From contig JADGNT010000147.1 of assembly GCA_017883345.1 (NCBI GenBank), positions 1 to 9,201 of the forward strand: a DNA stretch of 9,201 bases. The letters run 5' to 3'. The notes under the pieces were generated by a model, which did no database searches, was not told the DNA's origin, and saw only the letters and a list, made by a program, of their open reading frames with translations. The stretch is from Candidatus Solibacter sp. Lineage in GTDB: Bacteria > Acidobacteriota > Terriglobia > Bryobacterales > Bryobacteraceae. A program made the translations under genes and the position numbers. Of this stretch, positions 6,069 through 9,201 are shown one piece after another; the first letter of the stretch is position 1; each line of letters opens with the position of its first letter.

Positions 6069-7247
6069 ATGATCACGCGACGCGAGGCGGCTCGCAGCGC
6101 CGCCGTAACGGCTCTCTCTTATTCCAGAATTCTGGGCGCCAACGACCGGATCGGTCTGGGTGTGATCGGCACCGGGGGGCGCGGTACCTACGTAATGGGC
6201 CTGTTCCAGAAAAACTCCGACGTCGATGTGCGCGCACTGTGCGACGTGTATCCGGCCCGATTCCGGGAGGCGCTTTCTAGCGCGCCGAACGCCAGAACCT
6301 TCGGGGACCATCGTAAGCTCCTGGAACTGGCGGAAGTCGACGCGGTTCTGATCGGGTCGCCCGATCACTGGCACAAGGACCACGCCGTAGATGCCATGAA
6401 TGCCGGCAAGGATGTCTACTCGGAGAAGCCCATGTGCCGCCTGCGCGAAGAGGCGCCGGTCATGGTGAAAACCGCTCGCGCCACCGGCAGGATCCTCCAG
6501 ATCGGATTGCAGCAGCGCTCCGGGCAGATCTATTTGGAGCCGCTCGACAAGTTCGTGAAATCCGGAGCCATCGGGAAGATCGGCCACATCGACGCCGTAT
6601 GGCACAGCGGCGTGCCGGGACCGCTGCGCAAGGAACCCGCGCGGCAGCCCGCGGATCTCGACTGGCTGCGTTTCCTGGGACCGGTGGCATATCGCGACTG
6701 GAATCCGGGGATGTATTTCAGCTTCCGCTCCTTTCTGGAATTCAACGGCGGCAAGATGACCGACTTCGGCCACCACTGGATGGACGTCGTGCATATGTAT
6801 ATGGGCGAACGCGCTCCGCACGCAGCGACGTTCGCCGGCGGCATATATTACGACCGCCAGGACGGCCGCACGGCGCCGGACACCTGCAACGCGCTGTTCG
6901 AGTACGACGGTTTCTCCGTGCTTTTCCAGTCCAATGCGTATGCCGTGGCGCCGGGGTACGGGGTTACGCTCTACGGGGATCGGGGCAGGCTGTTCGTGAA
7001 CCGCAATCGCTGGGAGTTCACGCCGGCGGGCCGCAACGCGGAGACCGTGAAGCGGGACATCGCCGGCGACATCACCGCCGACCACGTGCGCAATTTTCTG
7101 GATTGCTGCAAGAGCCGCAAACTGCCGAACGCCGACGCGGCACTCGCGGCTGTTTCCATTCTGCCGCCGCTGCTGGCGGTGCAATCGTACCAGGAGCAGC
7201 GCCGGATCCGCTTCGACCCGGTGCGACTGGAGGTCTTACCGTTCTGA
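6069..7247 (+). CDS. Tat-exported Gfo/Idh/MocA family oxidoreductase
   Basis: This NAD(P)-dependent enzyme family oxidises or reduces hydroxyl groups of sugars and related compounds. The 392-residue protein starts with a twin-arginine-type leader (ITRREAARSAAVTALSYS). Exported members carry a tightly bound cofactor through the Tat route. The Rossmann motif GVIGTGGRG is at 31-39. SPDHWHKDHAVDAMNAGKDVYSEKP follows in the expected place, with the conserved Glu119-Lys120-Pro121; the Lys is part of the catalytic site. The C-terminal domain includes FNGGKMTDFGHHWMDVVHMYMG (225-246), where His235/His236 and Asp239 match the usual substrate-side residues. Length is normal. ATG 6069 has GGAG 8 bases upstream. 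A DUF1080 gene follows after 40 bases, probably in the same transcript. In described 3-keto-glycoside pathways such oxidoreductases make the 3-keto sugar that a DUF1080 enzyme then cleaves; that role here is inferred from the neighbour. Confidence 0.93.
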   Translation: MITRREAARSAAVTALSYSRILGANDRIGLGVIGTGGRGTYVMGLFQKNSDVDVRALCDVYPARFREALSSAPNARTFGDHRKLLELAEVDAVLIGSPDHWHKDHAVDAMNAGKDVYSEKPMCRLREEAPVMVKTARATGRILQIGLQQRSGQIYLEPLDKFVKSGAIGKIGHIDAVWHSGVPGPLRKEPARQPADLDWLRFLGPVAYRDWNPGMYFSFRSFLEFNGGKMTDFGHHWMDVVHMYMGERAPHAATFAGGIYYDRQDGRTAPDTCNALFEYDGFSVLFQSNAYAVAPGYGVTLYGDRGRLFVNRNRWEFTPAGRNAETVKRDIAGDITADHVRNFLDCCKSRKLPNADAALAAVSILPPLLAVQSYQEQRRIRFDPVRLEVLPF

Positions 7248-7254
7248 GGAAGAT

Positions 7255-7272
7255 GGCCGGGCGCGCCCGGCC
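7255..7272 (+). other. Perfect 18-bp GC palindrome between the two sugar-pathway genes
   Basis: GGCCGGGCGCGCCCGGCC is its own exact reverse complement. As RNA it would form at least 7 GC pairs with a 4-base loop, beginning 7 bases after the oxidoreductase stop and ending 5 bases before the AGGAGA of the next gene. There is no T-run, so a simple rho-independent terminator is unlikely. It could stabilise the upstream mRNA, reduce read-through, or bind a protein as DNA. Confidence 0.6.
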
Positions 7273-7287
7273 GGAATAGGAGAGATG

Positions 7288-7938
7288 ATGCGCGGAATCG
7301 TATCTTTGGCGGCAGTACTGTACCTGGCGCCTGGCCTCGCGGCGCAGGGTGTTCCGGCGGGTTTCACGAAAATCTCGGCAGGCCCGAGTCTGCAGGGCTG
7401 GCATGTCAGCCAGGTGAACCATCACGGGAACACCCAATGGAAAGTGGAGAACGGTGTGCTCACCGCCACGCAGGACAAGAAGGACAACGGCGGGATTGTG
7501 CTGACGGACAAGAAGTACAGAAACTTCGAGGTCTACCTGGAAATGAACCCGGACTTCGGGTGCGACAGCGGGTTGTTCCTGCGCTCCACCGAGAAGGGCG
7601 AGGCATACCAGGTGACGCTCGACTATCTGCCCGGCGGCAGCATGGGCGGCATCTATGGCGAAGCCTTACAGGGCGTGCGTGGCGCGCAGACGCCCGAGTG
7701 GGAGAAGAACTGGAAGAAGGGCGAATGGAACACCATTCGCGCGCGCATCGAAGGCGCCGTGCCCCACATCCAGGTTTGGATGAACGGGACGCTGGTCACC
7801 GACTGGACAGACACAGCCAACCACCTGCCGGGCGGCGCTGAGGACGGGATGATCGCGGTGCAGATACATGGTGGCAACCGATGCAGCCCGGGGCTGTATC
7901 ACCGCTACCGGAACGTGGCCATCAAGGAACTGCCGTAG
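7288..7938 (+). CDS. Secreted DUF1080 protein (3-keto-glycoside hydrolase-like)
   Basis: DUF1080 proteins have a concanavalin-like jelly-roll fold, and characterised members cleave 3-keto-glycosides. The product is 216 residues from ATG 7288. An adjacent ATG at 7285 is possible, but AGGAGA (7278-7283) is better spaced for 7288. A Sec signal peptide is present (RGIVSLAAVLYLAPGLAAQ, cleavage near AAQ-G). Family landmarks run in order: WKVENGVLTAT, GGIVLTDKKYRNFEVYLEMN, CDSGLFLRSTEKGEAYQVTLDY, GGIYGE, KKGEWNTIRARIEG, IQVWMNGTLVTDWTD, DGMIAVQIHGG and the closing YRNVAIKELP. The length is typical of single-domain members. It follows the Gfo/Idh/MocA gene after 40 bases with a strong hairpin in the gap. 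The pair probably acts on one glycoside in the periplasm. The family is certain and the activity likely; the sugar is unknown. Confidence 0.93.
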   Translation: MRGIVSLAAVLYLAPGLAAQGVPAGFTKISAGPSLQGWHVSQVNHHGNTQWKVENGVLTATQDKKDNGGIVLTDKKYRNFEVYLEMNPDFGCDSGLFLRSTEKGEAYQVTLDYLPGGSMGGIYGEALQGVRGAQTPEWEKNWKKGEWNTIRARIEGAVPHIQVWMNGTLVTDWTDTANHLPGGAEDGMIAVQIHGGNRCSPGLYHRYRNVAIKELP

Positions 7939-8410
7939 CAGCGTATCAGAGGAAGACCGTCGCCACATCGGGCACCAGCGGGATCGGGTTTTGACTACGG
8001 ACATCAGGATCTCAAGCTGCCATGCCACCCGAGTTGATGACGGCTCAGCGTTGGTCACCGGTTGCCGCAAGAGAGGTTGTCCGTGTAATGTGCCCAACCC
8101 CGGCCGCAAATGGCTACCGATAATGAAATATCGCTCCTCAGGAGGCAGGCGCCACCACTGCCCTGATTGCGGTCGTTCGACGGTTTGGCGACGCCGGGTC
8201 TATGTGGATCTGATGCGTAAACACTACGGCGTTAATAGCGGGTAATCATCACGGACATGTTCTTCCTCGAACGATCTCCGTCTCGACGGCCCGCCTGCGG
8301 ACGGGACGTCAGGCAGCCGGGTTCGGAGCCCACTCCCCGCGGTGGTTTTTCTGTCCCCGGTTTGCCCGGCAGGATACGGCTTGTCCTCTATGTGTGCCCT
8401 CACCCCCCCT
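7939..8410. other. Gene-poor region between the DUF1080 gene and the terminase remnant
   Basis: No gene is supported across these ~470 bases. A 40-codon plus-strand frame (8123-8245) with HHCPDC has no ribosome-binding site before its ATG. A weak hairpin, GCCTG 8293-8297 with CAGGC 8310-8314, lies around a GACGTC. A run of seven C (8403-8409) sits just outside the terminase-remnant stop. It may be decayed DNA of the element that carried the terminase, but nothing identifiable remains. Confidence 0.45.
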
Positions 8411-9067
8411 TCACCGCTTCTGGAATATCCGGGCCGCGTCCGCCTGGTGCTGATTGGTCCACCACTGCTCCCCGCCCGCCGGATCGTCCGGGTACGCATT
8501 CTGCGCGTTCCAGCATGCCAGTGCGACCGCCAATACCAGGTCGTCGTGCGTCCCTTCCCGCCACACCGCGTACTGCTCGTGGCCGGGGAGCGTGATCTTC
8601 ACCTGCATCGCCGCCATCTCCTTCAGCAGGTCCGCACCGTGCTCCAATCCTGCTGCGATCCGCGGCACTTTGCGTTGCAGCAGCACCTGTAAGCCCAGAA
8701 TCAAATCCCGCTTCGGGACCCCGTAATACCCGCCCTCTTCCGTTGGCTTCAGGCCGCTGGTGATGTTCACCGCCATCAGAACGCAAGCTGGCCCCGCCCT
8801 CCGCAGCAGATCCACCACCGGCCGGCCCACTCCCGTGCCATCCACTGCCAGCCGGCATCGGCCTGTCAGTTCGGGCGAGCGCGTCACTTGGACCACCCGC
8901 TCTACCACCTCCGGATACGGCGTCCCCAGCGCGATCCGCTCCAGGCACCGCAGTTGCAGCGACACCACCTTCTTCCAAGCGAACATCACCGCGTCCCACT
9001 CCCCCGTCGTCTCCGCCCGCTCCAGCACCGTGATCGCCGTCGGGTCCCTGCTCTGTCCGAAATCCAC
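8411..9067 (-). CDS. Phage terminase large subunit, nuclease domain only (N-terminally truncated, probable pseudogene)
   Basis: Terminase large subunits package phage DNA with an N-terminal ATPase and a C-terminal RNase-H-fold nuclease. Only the nuclease part is present. From GTG 9067 it reads DFGQSRDPTAITVLER (first acidic residue Asp2), YPEVVERVVQVTRSPEL, LAVDGTGVGRPVVDLLRR (Asp76), GGYYGVPKRDLILGLQVLL and WREGTHDDLVLAVALACW (Asp175/Asp176). The family-like frame continues upstream for KDWYFVA to a TAG at 9089-9091, so homology is cut there and the ATPase half is missing. No ribosome-binding site suits the GTG: AGGAGG (9093-9098) is 25 bases away. The acidic residues are kept, so a free-standing nuclease cannot be excluded. 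No capsid, portal or integrase genes are nearby. A degraded prophage fragment is most likely. Confidence 0.75.
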   Translation of the reverse strand: MDFGQSRDPTAITVLERAETTGEWDAVMFAWKKVVSLQLRCLERIALGTPYPEVVERVVQVTRSPELTGRCRLAVDGTGVGRPVVDLLRRAGPACVLMAVNITSGLKPTEEGGYYGVPKRDLILGLQVLLQRKVPRIAAGLEHGADLLKEMAAMQVKITLPGHEQYAVWREGTHDDLVLAVALACWNAQNAYPDDPAGGEQWWTNQHQADAARIFQKR

Positions 9068-9100
9068 CGCAACGAAATACCAGTCCTTCTATCCTCCTGT

Positions 9101-9201
9101 GCCATAAGGCTCCGCCTTGTGCATCCGAGCGCAGCTCGGACCTGGAGTTTCTACATTTTGCTGGTAACTTTCATGGGCATCAGCCCCGGAGGGGCGCGAG
9201 A
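9101..9201. repeat. Cluster of three short GC-rich hairpins, probable dispersed repeat cut by the window edge
   Basis: Three stem-loops with 3-base loops lie within 90 bases: AAGGC-TCC-GCCTT (9106-9118), TCCGAGC-GCA-GCTCGGA (9124-9140) and GCCCC-GGA-GGGGC (9183-9195). The last motif, with the following GCGCGAGA, resembles from memory an abundant intergenic repeat of Acidobacteriota and Planctomycetes genomes. That memory is not a database result. The cluster begins about 10 bases upstream of the point where the terminase frame is cut. The element probably continues beyond 9201. Confidence 0.5.

Noticed and set aside
6051..7184. Open frame of 377 codons on the minus strand
   Set aside because: It is the antisense shadow of the Gfo/Idh/MocA gene in GC-rich DNA; the plus-strand product is unmistakable.
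8123..8245. 40-codon plus-strand frame with HHCPDC resembling a small zinc-binding protein
   Set aside because: No ribosome-binding site precedes the ATG, the only GGAGG lies inside the frame, and just two cysteines are present.
8314..8336. GGGTTCGGAGCCC resembling a tRNA T-arm, a possible attachment site near the phage remnant
   Set aside because: The loop has G instead of the conserved A, the stem is only three pairs, and no acceptor or anticodon arm is present.

Overview
The window suggests a high-GC soil bacterium of the Acidobacteriota, probably near Candidatus Solibacter/Bryobacterales. This is an inference from gene content: Tat-exported sugar oxidoreductases, a DUF1080 protein, a tandem-BON lipoprotein, and GC-rich intergenic hairpins. 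No rRNA or other marker gene is present to prove it. No tRNA, rRNA, CRISPR array or intact transposase was seen.

Left part (1-1754): the 3' part of an exported L,D-transpeptidase (YkuD fold) is followed 2 bases later by an M23-type cell-wall endopeptidase gene. That second gene carries an in-frame TAG and a +1 frameshift, so it is a pseudogene as read here. A convergent minus-strand gene encodes a lipoprotein with two BON domains. Its leader contains a hairpin and a three-codon reading frame. Positions 1755-2398 hold no convincing gene but contain a 14-bp palindrome, two further hairpins and a plausible sigma70-type promoter.

Centre (2399-4375): the most unusual gene encodes a 658-residue protein with an N-terminal ATP-grasp domain like D-Ala-D-Ala ligase, followed by two different SET methyltransferase domains. 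Both SET domains keep the NHxC and post-SET cysteine motifs. The ATP-grasp metal-site residues also look intact. This is the best candidate here for an uncharacterised enzyme.

Right-centre (4898-7938): three plus-strand genes encode exported proteins. They are a Tat-signal PHP-like metal-dependent hydrolase, a Tat-signal Gfo/Idh/MocA oxidoreductase and a Sec-signal DUF1080 (3-keto-glycoside hydrolase-like) protein. The last two are 40 bases apart, separated by a perfect 18-bp GC-rich palindrome. They fit a periplasmic oxidise-then-cleave pathway for glycosides.

Right end (7939-9201): about 470 bases without a supported gene, then a minus-strand remnant of a phage terminase large subunit containing only the nuclease domain. 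Upstream of it are three short GC-rich hairpins that look like a dispersed intergenic repeat cut by the window edge.
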